NCBI RefSeq assembly: GCF_029688865.1
Contig: NZ_JARUKV010000008.1
Location: 1 to 64,000, forward strand
Source: Natronococcus sp. A-GB7
GTDB taxonomy: Archaea > Halobacteriota > Halobacteria > Halobacteriales > Natrialbaceae
Length of the DNA stretch: 64,000 nt
Reading direction: 5' to 3'
Under the pieces are notes generated by a model, which saw only the letters and a list, made by a program, of their open reading frames with translations, did not search any database and was not told the DNA's origin. Position numbers and translations under genes: made by a program. Shown one piece after another: positions 44,646-54,136 of this stretch. The first letter of the stretch is position 1; each line of letters starts with the position of its first letter.

Positions 44646-44940
44646 ACGGTTCGGTCATCATCTTCCTTATGTATAAACATGGTGGCCTTTGATTCGAGCG
44701 TGTCAGTTTCTATCGTACGCCTGAGTGGGATAGGCAAAACCTACGCATTGCTGGCCGATACGCCGGATAACGTGTGTCCGGATACTAGTCACACTCCAGA
44801 CAATTGTAGAAGTAAACTCGCATCAGAAGTAATTCTGATTCGATTCCGAACGGGGTACTCTCGCGGAGACGAGAGCGACGGCTCGGCGGAGTGACGGTCG
44901 AAAGATCCCGTCGGTCGGTGACTGCGAGGTCGCCGTTCGG

Positions 44941-45306
44941 CTACTCCTCGAGGATCCCGTCGTCCTCGACGTTCGGTGCGGCGACGACCAGCACTCGGCT
45001 CTCCTCGGCGGCTCTGAGCTGTCGCCACGATTCCGGCGGAACGACGAGGACCTCGCCGGAAGTGAGTTCGACGACGTCGCGTCGGTCGTCGCGCTCGACT
45101 GTGACGTCGACAGTTCCCTCGAGGACGACGTACAGCTCCTCCTGTTCGTCCTGGCGGTGGTAGGCGTTCTCCTCGCCCTTCTCGTAGTGCCAGACACTCG
45201 GCCGCATCCGCTCGGTGGCGAGTTCGGACCCGATGTCGAGCAGCGTCGGCGCCTCTCCGTCGAGTTCGCGAGCGTCGGCGTTCTCGATGTCGACCAGCGA
45301 GTACAT
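44941..45306 (-). CDS. Cupin-domain protein
   Basis: Single cupin of 121 residues: motif 1 ENAYHRQDEQEELYVVLEG (about 47-65), motif 2 SGEVLVVPPESWRQL, which lacks the usual His. The ATG at 45306 precedes YSLVDIENADAREL, the expected fold start. Function unknown. Confidence 0.8.
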   Translation of the reverse strand: MYSLVDIENADARELDGEAPTLLDIGSELATERMRPSVWHYEKGEENAYHRQDEQEELYVVLEGTVDVTVERDDRRDVVELTSGEVLVVPPESWRQLRAAEESRVLVVAAPNVEDDGILEE

Positions 45307-45459
45307 GGCCGTCGGTTCGGGAACTGACCGCAAAAAACCGATGCCGGCGGAAGACGCGTGCCTGTGCCGTTCGGGTCGACGGTTCCCCCGAGGGCCGAGT
45401 CGAAGCTCCGCTCGAGTAGCGACCACGTTACCAATATCCTCTCGGGTCGAAGACCGAGT

Positions 45460-45696
45460 ATGGACCCGTACTTCCCCAGTCCGAACCCACCCTGCGCCCC
45501 GAAGCCGTGCCAGCGGTGTGAGACGCGCGTCGACGGCGACGAAACGGAGGGGTGGTGGCTCGAGCGCCGACAGTGGCAGGGGCCGAACTACTACCAGCTG
45601 CTGTGTCTGTCCTGCTGTGTCGCCGTGATGAACGAGGAGCCGATCCACCCGGACGTCACACACGAGGCCGACGTCCGTGACGTTCTCTACGACTGA
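45460..45696 (+). CDS. Small Cys-rich protein
   Basis: 78 residues with Cys clusters CAPKPCQRC (about 12-20) and CLSCC (about 49-53), likely one zinc site, around a Trp/Tyr-rich middle (GWWLERRQWQGPNYY). I do not recognise a family. The methyltransferase gene starts 46 bp downstream in the same direction. Confidence 0.65.
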   Translation: MDPYFPSPNPPCAPKPCQRCETRVDGDETEGWWLERRQWQGPNYYQLLCLSCCVAVMNEEPIHPDVTHEADVRDVLYD

Positions 45697-45742
45697 CCGG
45701 AAAGGGGGAACCGGGAAGTGCCGGCGGCGCAAACGACCGCCT

Positions 45743-46318
45743 ATGGGTTTTCACACGTTTCCGCTCGAACGCGCCGACGAACTCGAGGATCCCTCGCGGT
45801 ACCGGTACTGCTCGCGCGAGGAGCTGCTCGAGTTGCTCGATCCGTCCGACGACGACGTCCTCGCGGATCTCGGATCGGGGACCGGCTTCTACACCGACGA
45901 CGTCGCGCCGTTTGCCGGAACGGTGTACGCGGTCGACGTCCAGTCGGCGATGCACGACCGGTACCGAGAGAAGGGCGCACCCGAGAACGTCGAGTTCGTG
46001 ACCAGCGGGGTGTCGACGCTGCCGTTCGCCGAGGACGAACTCGACGGCGCGTTCTCGACGATGACCCACCACGAGTACGCGACCCCGCCCGGATCGGCGT
46101 CGTCCGACGACGCGCTCGAGGAACTCGCGCGGGTCCTCCGGCCCGGCGGTCGCCTCGTCATCGTCGACTGGTCGGGTGACGGCGACGGCGAGGACGGCCC
46201 GTCCCTCGAGGAGCGGTTCTCGGTCGAGGAGGCCGTCGACGGGCTCGAGGCCGCCGGATTCGCGGTCGAGATCGCTCGGGACCGCCCCGAGACGTTCGCG
46301 CTGGTCGCGGTCCGGTAG
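45743..46318 (+). CDS. Class I SAM-dependent methyltransferase
   Basis: 191 residues. Motif I is VLADLGSGTGFYTDDVAPFA (about 37-56), motif II VYAVDVQ, motif III RVLRPGGRLVIVDWSG (about 134), typical of UbiE-like small-molecule methyltransferases. The substrate is unknown. The ATG at 45743 was chosen because the upstream frame lies between genes and is Arg-rich. Confidence 0.85.
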   Translation: MGFHTFPLERADELEDPSRYRYCSREELLELLDPSDDDVLADLGSGTGFYTDDVAPFAGTVYAVDVQSAMHDRYREKGAPENVEFVTSGVSTLPFAEDELDGAFSTMTHHEYATPPGSASSDDALEELARVLRPGGRLVIVDWSGDGDGEDGPSLEERFSVEEAVDGLEAAGFAVEIARDRPETFALVAVR

Positions 46319-46450
46319 CCCGGACGTTACCACCACCCAATCTGGACGATCATCCAGAATTAAAGGGTATCGCTCCGATAACAGTGTTCGAATATCGCCT
46401 TCGAGTGTTCATACGAAACAGCCTTTCGTGTCACTTGCTGGCATGACCGT

Positions 46451-46588
46451 ATGGTCGTAGATCCGTACACCCCGGACGAACCGCACTACGAATGTGCCGG
46501 CTGTGGCTACAGGGGCAGCCCCGACTCGAGCGAGCTGTGTCCCGACTGCGGCGGCCAGCTCAGAAACATCGCGGTCGCCCGGGAGTAG
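46451..46588 (+). CDS. Rubrerythrin-like zinc-ribbon small protein
   Basis: 45 residues: CAGCGY and CPDCGG zinc knuckles separated by about 13 residues, N-terminal DPYTPDEPHYEC and C-terminal NIAVARE. This matches the haloarchaeal small proteins usually called rubrerythrin-like domain proteins. There is no di-iron domain. It is convergent with the next gene at 6 bp. Confidence 0.8.
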   Translation: MVVDPYTPDEPHYECAGCGYRGSPDSSELCPDCGGQLRNIAVARE

Positions 46589-46594
46589 CGCGGT

Positions 46595-47065
46595 TCAGTC
46601 GAAGTCCGGCAGGTCCTCGGGGGGTTCGTACTCGGCCTCCCAGTCGATGTACTCCTCCTTGAGGATCACCGAGACGATCTGGCCGAACTCGGTCAGCTCG
46701 GCGTTGATGGCCGAGACGGTGCCCCAGGTGTCGAGCTCGGGGTGGTACTCCCGCTCCTGCCAGTCCTCGGGGATGCCGGGAGCGTGGTAACCGACCCGGT
46801 CGGCGAAGTCGTCCCAGAAGAAGTCGAACTCGGCGAAGAGGTCGAGATCCCGGGCGATCCCGTACTCGCGATCGTCGAGGTCCGTGTCCTCGAGCCACTC
46901 CTCGAAGGCCTCCTCCCAGGCGCCCTCGTGGAGGAAGTCCTGTAGCTCCTCGCGTCGGTAATCGATCTCGGTCGGATCGTCAGCGCTGATGGTCGCGTCG
47001 TCGTACTCGTTTGGATCGACGAACGACAGCTCCGGCGGCTTCGGCGGGTCGACCTCGAGTCCCAT
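46595..47065 (-). CDS. Conserved haloarchaeal hypothetical protein
   Basis: Acidic soluble protein of 156 residues, rich in Trp/Tyr/Asp (EYGIARDLDLFAEFDFFWDD). No motif that I know. The ATG at 47065 gives a start MGLEVDPPKPPEL. It lies 44 bp after the small membrane exporter gene on the same strand and may share its transcript. Confidence 0.7.
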   Translation of the reverse strand: MGLEVDPPKPPELSFVDPNEYDDATISADDPTEIDYRREELQDFLHEGAWEEAFEEWLEDTDLDDREYGIARDLDLFAEFDFFWDDFADRVGYHAPGIPEDWQEREYHPELDTWGTVSAINAELTEFGQIVSVILKEEYIDWEAEYEPPEDLPDFD

Positions 47066-47109
47066 AGCGGGTCGTACGGCCGGTCCTCGGATAAGGATTC
47101 CCACAGCGG

Positions 47110-47604
47110 TCAGACGATGCCGAGCGCCGAGAAGCCGGCGACCGAGGCGACCGTCAGCACGACGGTCCAGACGGCGATCCCCGCGGTCATCCAGACCGCG
47201 ACGAGCCGACCCCGACTGCCGGCGAGCAGGGCCACGAGCGCGGCGATGTGGACCCCGGTCATCACCGGACCAGCGAGGGAGACGCCGGGCAGCCCGTACC
47301 GATCCCAGAGCCGACGGGCTCGCGCGTAGCGGTCGCTGGGTCCGTCGCTCTCGGTACGGCTCTGCCACCACTCCAGCAGCCGTCGGTAGCCCAGGATCAG
47401 CGCGTACACCGAGCCGACGTTGCCCGCGAACGCGACGATAGCGGTCGTCACCGGGTTGAGCCCGAGCCCGACGGCGACCGGGACGACGACGAGGATTTCG
47501 ACCACCGGGATCGCCGCGAACAGGAACACGAGCGCGTACTGGACGATACCCGTCGCTTCCTCGAGGGCCGTCCCGACGTCGACGAGCAGCGGTGTAACGG
47601 TCAT
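47110..47604 (-). CDS. Small multidrug-export-like membrane protein
   Basis: 164 residues with about five transmembrane helices; the segments IPVVEILVVVPVAVGLGLNP and RYGLPGVSLAGPVMTGVHIA match the Sm_multidrug_ex family (PF06695). The transport role is inferred from the family name only. Confidence 0.8.
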   Translation of the reverse strand: MTVTPLLVDVGTALEEATGIVQYALVFLFAAIPVVEILVVVPVAVGLGLNPVTTAIVAFAGNVGSVYALILGYRRLLEWWQSRTESDGPSDRYARARRLWDRYGLPGVSLAGPVMTGVHIAALVALLAGSRGRLVAVWMTAGIAVWTVVLTVASVAGFSALGIV

Positions 47605-47748
47605 CGAGCGTCTCTCCTTGGAGGTAGGCCGGTTTCGATCAAATACCTGCCGTTAGAGGACCAATCGAAACGATACCCACCGACGTTCGGTGGCTACTAC
47701 GGGTCGCGGATCCGAACACTCAACCCCACTCTTCCCGTACGCCCGGTG

Positions 47749-48528
47749 ATGACAGGCTACGAGGCGGCGATCCTCGACGTCGACGGGACGATCGTTCGGG
47801 GGGAACGGCTCCTTCCGGGCGCGACCGACGGGCTGGCGGCCCTCGACCGGGCCGGCTGCGACCGACTGCTGTTCTCGAACAACCCGACGCGGGGCAGCGC
47901 CCACTACCGGGAGAAACTCGAGCCACACGGAATCGCGGTCGAACCCGAAAACGTCCTGACGTCGGCGACGGTCTCGGCGGAGTACCTCGCCGCGACCCAC
48001 CCCGACGCGACGGTGTACCTGGTCGGCGACGACCGCCTCGAGTCGATCCTGGCCGACGCGAACGTCGCGCTCGCCGACGATCCCGAGTCGGCAGACGTCG
48101 TCGTGGGCTCGTTCGACAGCGACTTCTCCTACGGGACGCTCTGGGAGTCGCTGCGGGCCCTCGAGGACGGAATCGACTTCTACGGGACCGATCCGGACAC
48201 GACGATCCCGGTCGACGACGGGCTGATGCCGGGCTCGGGGGCGATCCTCGCGGCGATGGGCGCCGTCGCCGGCCGCAAACCGGACGCGATCCTGGGCAAG
48301 CCCTCGAGCGTCGCGGCCGAGGCGGCGATCGACCGGCTCGGCGTCGACCCGGCGGACGTGCTCGTCGTGGGCGATCGCCTCGACACCGACATCGCGCTGG
48401 GCGAGCGCGCCGGGATGGAGACCGCGCTCGTGCTCACCGGAATCACCGACGAGGCGACCGTCGAATCCGCGACCGTCGAACCCGACCACGTCCTCGAGTC
48501 GCTCGCCGAGGTCGAACGGCTGCTGTAA
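47749..48528 (+). CDS. HAD-IIA phosphatase (NagD/4-nitrophenylphosphatase-like)
   Basis: 259 residues. HAD motif I LDVDGTIVRGE, motif II FSNNPTRG, motif III GKPSS and motif IV VVGDRLDTDIALG are complete; the type IIA cap lies between II and III. It acts on phosphorylated small molecules such as phosphoglycolate or ribonucleotides. The ATG at 47749 puts motif I at residue 10. Confidence 0.92.
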   Translation: MTGYEAAILDVDGTIVRGERLLPGATDGLAALDRAGCDRLLFSNNPTRGSAHYREKLEPHGIAVEPENVLTSATVSAEYLAATHPDATVYLVGDDRLESILADANVALADDPESADVVVGSFDSDFSYGTLWESLRALEDGIDFYGTDPDTTIPVDDGLMPGSGAILAAMGAVAGRKPDAILGKPSSVAAEAAIDRLGVDPADVLVVGDRLDTDIALGERAGMETALVLTGITDEATVESATVEPDHVLESLAEVERLL

Positions 48529-48529
48529 C

Positions 48530-48862
48530 CTACTCCTCCGGGCTCTCGAGGAGCTTCGCGACCGTGACGAACGCGTCGAACTCGGGGGGTGAGCCGGTGA
48601 TCTGAACGACGTCTCGGGAGGGGTCGTACTGGATGAACTCCACCTCCGCCGACTTCGGCAGGTGGACGTGCTGGAGCTCCAGGGCGATCTCGTCGAGAGA
48701 ACCGAGCTCGGGACTCGTCTCCGCGGTATCGTCTTCCCACTTCTCGATGGTTTCGACGACCTCGGCGACCGAGACGGGGCCGTTCCGTTCGTAGAGGTAA
48801 TACAGCGCGTACCTGCGGCGTTCCTCCTGCAGAAGCTCGAAGACCGTCTCCAGCTCGACCAT
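48530..48862 (-). CDS. Haloarchaeal winged-helix protein (DUF7344-like)
   Basis: 110 residues with ELLQEERRRYALYYLYERNG, the typical opening of the halobacterial winged-helix family now called DUF7344. A possible DNA-binding regulator without a ligand domain. It is convergent with the HAD gene at 1 bp and precedes nothing on its strand. Confidence 0.75.
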   Translation of the reverse strand: MVELETVFELLQEERRRYALYYLYERNGPVSVAEVVETIEKWEDDTAETSPELGSLDEIALELQHVHLPKSAEVEFIQYDPSRDVVQITGSPPEFDAFVTVAKLLESPEE

Positions 48863-48886
48863 GGGATCTGTTGGCGCAGTAGCGAT

Positions 48887-49345
48887 TTAGCTCTTCTCGC
48901 TATTTCCGTCGGTTTCTCCCTGGAGAGCCTCCTGACGGAGACGTTCGCCCGCCTCGCTATCGACGGTTAGCTCCGGGACGGTCGTCGGTCGGTTCTCGTC
49001 GTCGATGGCGACGTAGACGAAGTACGATTCGGTGGTCTTCTCGCGCTCGCGGGTTCGCAGATCCTCACGCTCGGTGACCAGTCGGACCTTCACGCTCGAG
49101 GTGCCGGCGTCGTAGACGTAGGCGGTAATGTAGGCAGTGTCGCCGACCGGGATCGGTCGCTCGAAGTTCATCCGATCGACCCGGGCCGTGACGCAGGTCT
49201 CGCCCGAAAAGCGCATCGCCGACATCGCGCCCACCTCGTCCATCCACTTCATCACGTTGCCTCCGTGGGCGACCTCGAGCATGTTCGCGTGGTTGGGCTG
49301 GACCATCTCGCGGTTCTCGATCAGCGTCTCCAGTAGATCGGTCAT
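48887..49345 (-). CDS. Acyl-CoA thioesterase (hotdog fold)
   Basis: 152 residues of the YciA/ACOT7 type: NHANMLEVAHGGNVMKWMDE contains the active-site Asn/Asp region, and FERPIPVGDTAYITAYVYDA follows. It hydrolyses acyl-CoA in the cytosol; chain specificity is unknown. Confidence 0.92.
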   Translation of the reverse strand: MTDLLETLIENREMVQPNHANMLEVAHGGNVMKWMDEVGAMSAMRFSGETCVTARVDRMNFERPIPVGDTAYITAYVYDAGTSSVKVRLVTEREDLRTREREKTTESYFVYVAIDDENRPTTVPELTVDSEAGERLRQEALQGETDGNSEKS

Positions 49346-49462
49346 CGACGAGGGGTTATCCGCGTCCGCAGTTAGGGGTGCCGGGAGCGTTGCGCCGGCT
49401 GTGAACGCGCCCCGTTCGAGCCTTCGATACTGGTAAAAGTCGGCGACGAGTTGGCACTCCTA

Positions 49463-51235
49463 ATGAGTGATGCAGGCGACGCCGACGTCCCGGAGCCACC
49501 TACCCCCGGCGGCGAGGGTCGTGGCTCCGTCGACGTCCTCGGGACCGCTCACGTCTCGAAGGCGAGCGTCGACGAGGTCCACGAGACCGTCGACGAGCGG
49601 GAGCCGGACGTCGTTGCCGTCGAACTGGACGAGAACCGGTATCGCCAGATGCAGGGCGGCGCCCCCGACGATATCGAGGCGAAGGATCTGCTCTCGGGCA
49701 ACACCGTTTTTCAGTTTCTGGCCTACTGGATGCTGTCGTACGTTCAGTCGCGGCTCGGTAGCCGGTTCGATATCGAGCCCGGCGCGGACATGCGGGCCGC
49801 GATCGAGGCCGCCGAACGGAACGGCAGCGGCGTCGCGCTGGTCGATCGGGACATCCAGATCACGATCCAGCGGTTCTGGACGCGCCTGTCGTTCGCCGAG
49901 AAGCTCAAGATGGTCGGCGGACTCGCGCTCGGTGTCACCGATCCGCGGACGATCGGGCTCACCTTCGGCGCGGCGCTCGGCGCCTTCTTCGGACTGGTTT
50001 TCGGAGCCTTTCTCGCACCGATTTTCGGTCTCGGTGACCTGCTAGCCCTGGGTATCACCGATTCCGCGACCCTGCAGTACGTCGGCGCGGGCGGGGTCGG
50101 GATCCTCGGCGGACTGCTCGTCGGGCTGATCTTCCTGCCCTCGCTCGAGTCGGCCGGCCGCTCCGCCGGCGGGCTCCTCAGCGGCTTTTCGCTTCGCTTG
50201 CTCGCCGGAGCCGTCCTCGGGCTCGTCGGCTGTCTCGCGCTGGTCGCGACCGGAACCGGGATCGGCCCGCTCTCACCGGGGAGTTTCGAGAACTGGGGCG
50301 GCTACGCCGTTCGCGGCGGCGTCGGCGCGGTTGCGGGACTGGGAATCGGCGTCTCTCTCGGCGCCGTCGTCGGCTTCGTCCTCGACGGCCTCGCCGAGGA
50401 CACCGAGGAGTTAGACGAGATCGACATCGAGGAGATGACCGACGGCGACGTCGTCGCCGCGATGATGGAGGAGTTCCGCCGGTTCAGTCCCCGCGGGGCC
50501 GAAGCCCTGATCGACGAACGGGACGCCTACATCGCCCACAAGCTCCACGGGCTCCGCGAGCAGGGGTACCACGTCGTCGCCGTCGTCGGCGCGGGCCACA
50601 AGGCCGGCATCGAACGCTACCTCGAACGTCCCGGGGAACTGCCGCCGATGGAGTCGCTGACCGGCACCGCGTCGGGACGGCGGTTCTCGCCGGTGAAGAT
50701 CGTCGGCTACCTGGCGATGGTCGCCTTCGTCGGCTTCTTCTTCCTGCTGATCATGGCGGGGGTCCAGAACACGTTCCTCCTGCAGCTGTTCCTGGCGTGG
50801 TTCGCGTTCAACGGGATCTTCGCGTTCGCGCTGGCCCGGCTGGCAGGCGCGCGCTGGATCAGCGCCGGCGTCGGGGGGTCGGTCGCCTGGCTCACGAGCA
50901 TCAACCCGCTACTGGCGCCGGGCTGGTTCGCCGGCTACGTCGAGCTCAAGTACCGCCCGGTCAACGTCCGGGACGTCCAGCAGCTCAACGAGATCATCGG
51001 CGACGCCGACCGCCCGATGGGCGAGGCGATCGAGGAGATGTTCGACGTCCCGCTGTTCCGGCTGATCATGATCGTCGCGCTGACGAACATCGGGAGCATG
51101 ATCGCTACGTTCCTGTTTTTCATCGTCGTCATCCCGTGGCTCGCACCCGAGATCGGCGGCGTCGACGCCCTGATGAGCGAGCTGATCCGGGGCGCCGAGA
51201 ACAGCCTTGAGCTGATCAGGGGGGTGGTGGCGTGA
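49463..51235 (+). CDS. TraB/PrgY-family membrane protein
   Basis: 590 residues. The TraB domain begins at VDVLGTAHVSKASVDEVHET (about 24) and closes with VVAVVGAGHKAGIERYL (about 372); within and after it are about nine hydrophobic segments. PrgY limits pheromone signalling in enterococci; in archaea the function is unknown and a membrane protease-like role is proposed. Its stop overlaps the GTG of an M50-like peptidase gene, suggesting a joint proteolytic system. Confidence 0.88.
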   Translation: MSDAGDADVPEPPTPGGEGRGSVDVLGTAHVSKASVDEVHETVDEREPDVVAVELDENRYRQMQGGAPDDIEAKDLLSGNTVFQFLAYWMLSYVQSRLGSRFDIEPGADMRAAIEAAERNGSGVALVDRDIQITIQRFWTRLSFAEKLKMVGGLALGVTDPRTIGLTFGAALGAFFGLVFGAFLAPIFGLGDLLALGITDSATLQYVGAGGVGILGGLLVGLIFLPSLESAGRSAGGLLSGFSLRLLAGAVLGLVGCLALVATGTGIGPLSPGSFENWGGYAVRGGVGAVAGLGIGVSLGAVVGFVLDGLAEDTEELDEIDIEEMTDGDVVAAMMEEFRRFSPRGAEALIDERDAYIAHKLHGLREQGYHVVAVVGAGHKAGIERYLERPGELPPMESLTGTASGRRFSPVKIVGYLAMVAFVGFFFLLIMAGVQNTFLLQLFLAWFAFNGIFAFALARLAGARWISAGVGGSVAWLTSINPLLAPGWFAGYVELKYRPVNVRDVQQLNEIIGDADRPMGEAIEEMFDVPLFRLIMIVALTNIGSMIATFLFFIVVIPWLAPEIGGVDALMSELIRGAENSLELIRGVVA

Positions 51236-51858
51236 GCTACTCGAGTCGAACGTCGGAGCTCACGTTCAGCGACAAGGAGCTGTTCGACCTCGCCGTGGCG
51301 TGGGTCGCTCTGAGCGTCGCGTTCGCGCTGTTGCTGGCGCCGATCCACCGCTTCGATATCGAACTCGGCTGGTTCCTCACGATGATCGGGCTGAGCTTCG
51401 TCACCGTCGGCGTCGCCTTCCTGTTGCACGAACTCGCCCACAAGGTCGTCGCGATCGAGCACGGTCAGACCGCGGAGTTCCGGGCGGACTACCAGATGCT
51501 GTTCCTGGCGATCATGAGCGCCCTGGTCGGCTTCCTCTTCGCCGCGCCGGGTGCGGTCTACCACCGCGGCCGGATCACGGTCCGGGAGAACGGCCTGATC
51601 GCGCTCGCGGGGCCGGTGACCAACCACCTGCTCGCGCTGTTGTTCTTCCCACTAATGCTGTTTCCGGGACTTATCGGCCTCGTCGGCCACCTCGGCGTGT
51701 TGATCAACCTCTTCCTGGCCGCGTTCAACATGATCCCCTTCGGCCCGCTCGACGGGAAGTCGGTCCTCGAGTGGAGTAAGCCGCTCTTCGGGGCCGTCTT
51801 CGGACTGAGCCTGGTCCTGCTGATCGGGTTTTACGTCGTCTTCGGCTTCCCGTTCTGA
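51232..51858 (+). CDS. Site-2-protease-like M50 metallopeptidase
   Basis: 208 residues with five or six transmembrane helices. Zinc motif HELAH (about 66-70) lies in a hydrophobic segment; the third ligand is in FNMIPFGPLDGK (about 165-176). The compact form lacks PDZ or CBS domains. It starts with GTG overlapping the TraB stop by 4 bp. It cleaves within membranes; targets are unknown. Confidence 0.9.
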   Translation: MSYSSRTSELTFSDKELFDLAVAWVALSVAFALLLAPIHRFDIELGWFLTMIGLSFVTVGVAFLLHELAHKVVAIEHGQTAEFRADYQMLFLAIMSALVGFLFAAPGAVYHRGRITVRENGLIALAGPVTNHLLALLFFPLMLFPGLIGLVGHLGVLINLFLAAFNMIPFGPLDGKSVLEWSKPLFGAVFGLSLVLLIGFYVVFGFPF

Positions 51859-51903
51859 ACGCCGACCGGTGACCTTTTGCTCGGCCCTGGCAGTCGTTGA
51901 GGT

Positions 51904-52899
51904 ATGCCAGACCACGCGGACGAGGGGACCGACGAAGAGGGACTGACCTACGCCGACACCGGCGTCGACATCGAGGCCAGCGAGGACGCCACCGCCGCTC
52001 TGCTCGAGGCGTTCGGCAGCGACCTGACGACCGAGTACGCCGGCCTGCTGGACATCGGCGACCGCTACCTCGCACTCGCGACCGACGGCGTCGGCACCAA
52101 GCTGCTGGTCGCCGAGGCGATCGAGGACTTCTCGACGATCGGGATCGACTGCATCGCGATGAACGTCAACGATCTGGTCGCGGCGGGGGTCGAGCCCGTC
52201 GCCTTCGTCGACTACCTCGCGGTCGACGAGCCCGACGACGCGCTGACCAACGAGATCGGCGAGGGGCTGGCCGTCGGCCTCGAGGAGGCCGACCTCACCC
52301 TGCTGGGCGGTGAGACGGCCGTGATGCCCGAGGTCGTCACCGGCTTCGACCTCGCCGGCACGTGCGCTGGCCTCGCCGGGAAAGACGAGATCCTCGCGGG
52401 CGAGGCGCAGGTCGGCGACGCGCTCGTCGGCTTCCCCTCGAACGGGATCCATTCGAACGGGCTGACCCTCGCTCGGGAGGCCGTCACCCGAGACCACGAG
52501 TATACGGACCCGTTCCCACTGAACCCCGAGGTCTCGATCGGCGAGGAGCTGTTGCGACCGACACGGATCTACACCGACCTGCTCGAGCCGATGCGCGCCC
52601 ACGACGCTCGCGCGGCGGCCCACGTCACCGGCGGCGGCTGGACCAACCTCTCGCGGATGGGCGAGCGCCGGTACGTGGTCGACGATCCGCTGCCGGCCCA
52701 GCCGATCTTCGAGTTCGTCCAGTCGGAGGGTGACGTCTCCGACGAGGAGATGCATCGCACGTTCAATATGGGTACGGGGTTCGTCGTCGCGCTCCCCGAA
52801 GAACGAGCCGAATCGCTGGTCGCCGAAACCGACGGGCAGCTCATCGGACGCGTCGAAGAGGGCGACACTGTCGAGATCCGTGGCCTCTCGCTGTCCTGA
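51904..52899 (+). CDS. purM: Phosphoribosylformylglycinamidine cyclo-ligase
   Basis: AIR synthetase of 331 residues, the step after PurL in purine synthesis. Motifs: LTYADTGVDIEASEDA, LATDGVGTKLLVA, MNVNDLVAAGVEPVAFVDYL and HVTGGGWTNLSRM. It lies 38 kb from purL and is not in a pur operon here. Confidence 0.95.
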   Translation: MPDHADEGTDEEGLTYADTGVDIEASEDATAALLEAFGSDLTTEYAGLLDIGDRYLALATDGVGTKLLVAEAIEDFSTIGIDCIAMNVNDLVAAGVEPVAFVDYLAVDEPDDALTNEIGEGLAVGLEEADLTLLGGETAVMPEVVTGFDLAGTCAGLAGKDEILAGEAQVGDALVGFPSNGIHSNGLTLAREAVTRDHEYTDPFPLNPEVSIGEELLRPTRIYTDLLEPMRAHDARAAAHVTGGGWTNLSRMGERRYVVDDPLPAQPIFEFVQSEGDVSDEEMHRTFNMGTGFVVALPEERAESLVAETDGQLIGRVEEGDTVEIRGLSLS

Positions 52900-52971
52900 A
52901 CACAACCGCTCTCGACGGGCGCTTCGAGGCTTGAGATACCGAGTCGGCCGCGATACGATCGCGTCGATCTC

Positions 52972-53394
52972 TCAGACCGCCTGTACTGGGATCTCGGTCT
53001 GGCGCACGACTCGTTCAGTGACGCTGCCAAGCGGCGTTCGACGATCGTTGGTCGCCCCTCGCCGTCCCATCACGATCAGGTCGGCGTTATCCCGCTCCGC
53101 GTAGTCGACGATCTCCTCCCAGGGTAGCCCGCGGCAACACTCACACTCCGCTTCGAGCCCGACCTCGCGGGCGCGGTCGGCGATCTCCTCGAGCATCTCG
53201 ACGGCCTCGTCCTCGACTTTCTCGTGTTCGGCCTCGACGCTGCCGAGCGCCGGCGGTCGTCCGTGACGCCGTTCGTCGACGACGTAGAGACACACTACCG
53301 ATGCGTTGTACTGCTCGGCGAGGTTCAGCCCGTGATCAACGCCACGGGACGCCTGTTCACTACCATCCGTCGGAACGAGGATCGTGTCGTACAT
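52972..53394 (-). CDS. UspA-type universal stress protein
   Basis: 140 residues. N-terminal MYDTILVPTDGSEQASRGVD and the ATP-binding signature G-x2-G-x9-G-S (GRRG...PLGSVTE) are intact, so it probably binds ATP. The ATG at 53394 has GGTGA six bases upstream; an ATG two codons earlier is possible. Confidence 0.92.
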   Translation of the reverse strand: MYDTILVPTDGSEQASRGVDHGLNLAEQYNASVVCLYVVDERRHGRPPALGSVEAEHEKVEDEAVEMLEEIADRAREVGLEAECECCRGLPWEEIVDYAERDNADLIVMGRRGATNDRRTPLGSVTERVVRQTEIPVQAV

Positions 53395-53512
53395 CTCCAT
53401 TCACCCGTGTACGACTCCGACGGCCTGTCAGGTAAAGACTGACAACGGTTCTCAGCGAGGAGGAATCCGGTCACCAGTCGGCTTCGCTCTCACCCTGCTG
53501 CGACTCGATCGC

Positions 53513-54007
53513 CTACCCGGTCGCTGCCCGGATCGCGTCGTACTCCTCGTCGCTGTAACCGATGAGTCGAACGTCCTCGAGCGACTCGGGATCGTAGCCG
53601 TCGATCTCCTCGCCGATGATCTCGGCGCCGTCCTCGAGGTCGAAGCCGGCGACGCCACAGCCCAGCGCCGGCATCACGAGCGACCGACAGCCCAGCTCGT
53701 CGGCCGTCTCGAGGGCGTTCCGCGTGGCGTCGCGGATGCTCTCGGCGGTCGCCTGGCCGTCACCGTAGTGGGGCATCGCCGCCGCGTGGATCACGTACTC
53801 GGCGTCGAGGTCGTAGGCGTCGGTGACCGCGGCTTCCCCGAGGTCGACCGGGCCCTTCTCGGTCGCCTCCTCGTTGATCTCTCGGCCGGCTCCGCGTCGG
53901 AGCGCCCCGGCGACGCCCGAGCCCATCTCGAGGCTCGTGCCGGCGGCGTTGACGAGCGCGTCGGCGGACTGTTCGGCGATGTCGCCCTGAACGACGTCGA
54001 ACTCCAT
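53513..54007 (-). CDS. Macrodomain ADP-ribose-binding protein
   Basis: 164 residues, a single macrodomain. VVQGDIAEQSADALVNAAG (about 5-23), LEMGSGVAGALRRGAG and the second loop MPALGCGVAGF match ADP-ribose-1''-phosphate phosphatase or deacetylase types. It is divergent from a small gene with TTAGGT operators. Confidence 0.92.
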   Translation of the reverse strand: MEFDVVQGDIAEQSADALVNAAGTSLEMGSGVAGALRRGAGREINEEATEKGPVDLGEAAVTDAYDLDAEYVIHAAAMPHYGDGQATAESIRDATRNALETADELGCRSLVMPALGCGVAGFDLEDGAEIIGEEIDGYDPESLEDVRLIGYSDEEYDAIRAATG

Positions 54008-54088
54008 ACGCGCGGTTACGACGGTACCGGGCTTGAAAGTACGCCCGACGGGGGAGAACCCCTCCCAATCGTCGTCGTTCCCAGGGTC

Positions 54089-54127
54089 TTAGGTCGACCA
54101 AAACCTTTTATATTTAGGTCTACCTAA
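54089..54127. promoter_or_regulatory. Two TTAGGT-type palindromes flanking a TATA box
   Basis: TTAGGTCGACCAAA (54089-54102) and TTAGGTCTACCTAA (54114-54127, perfect 6-2-6 palindrome) lie 25 bp apart, centre to centre, around an AT-rich TATA region (54106-54115), 10 bp before the small gene at 54137. The sequence class resembles sites of archaeal DtxR-family metalloregulators. Position over TATA and start implies repression. Confidence 0.6.
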
Positions 54128-54136
54128 TCCCTCGTA

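Noticed and set aside
44646-44940. TrmB-type site (TACT-N7/8-GAGTA) expected before a gluconeogenic pckA
   Set aside because: No sequence with both half-sites at the right spacing was found; only an unrelated CAGAA-N4-TTCTG repeat.
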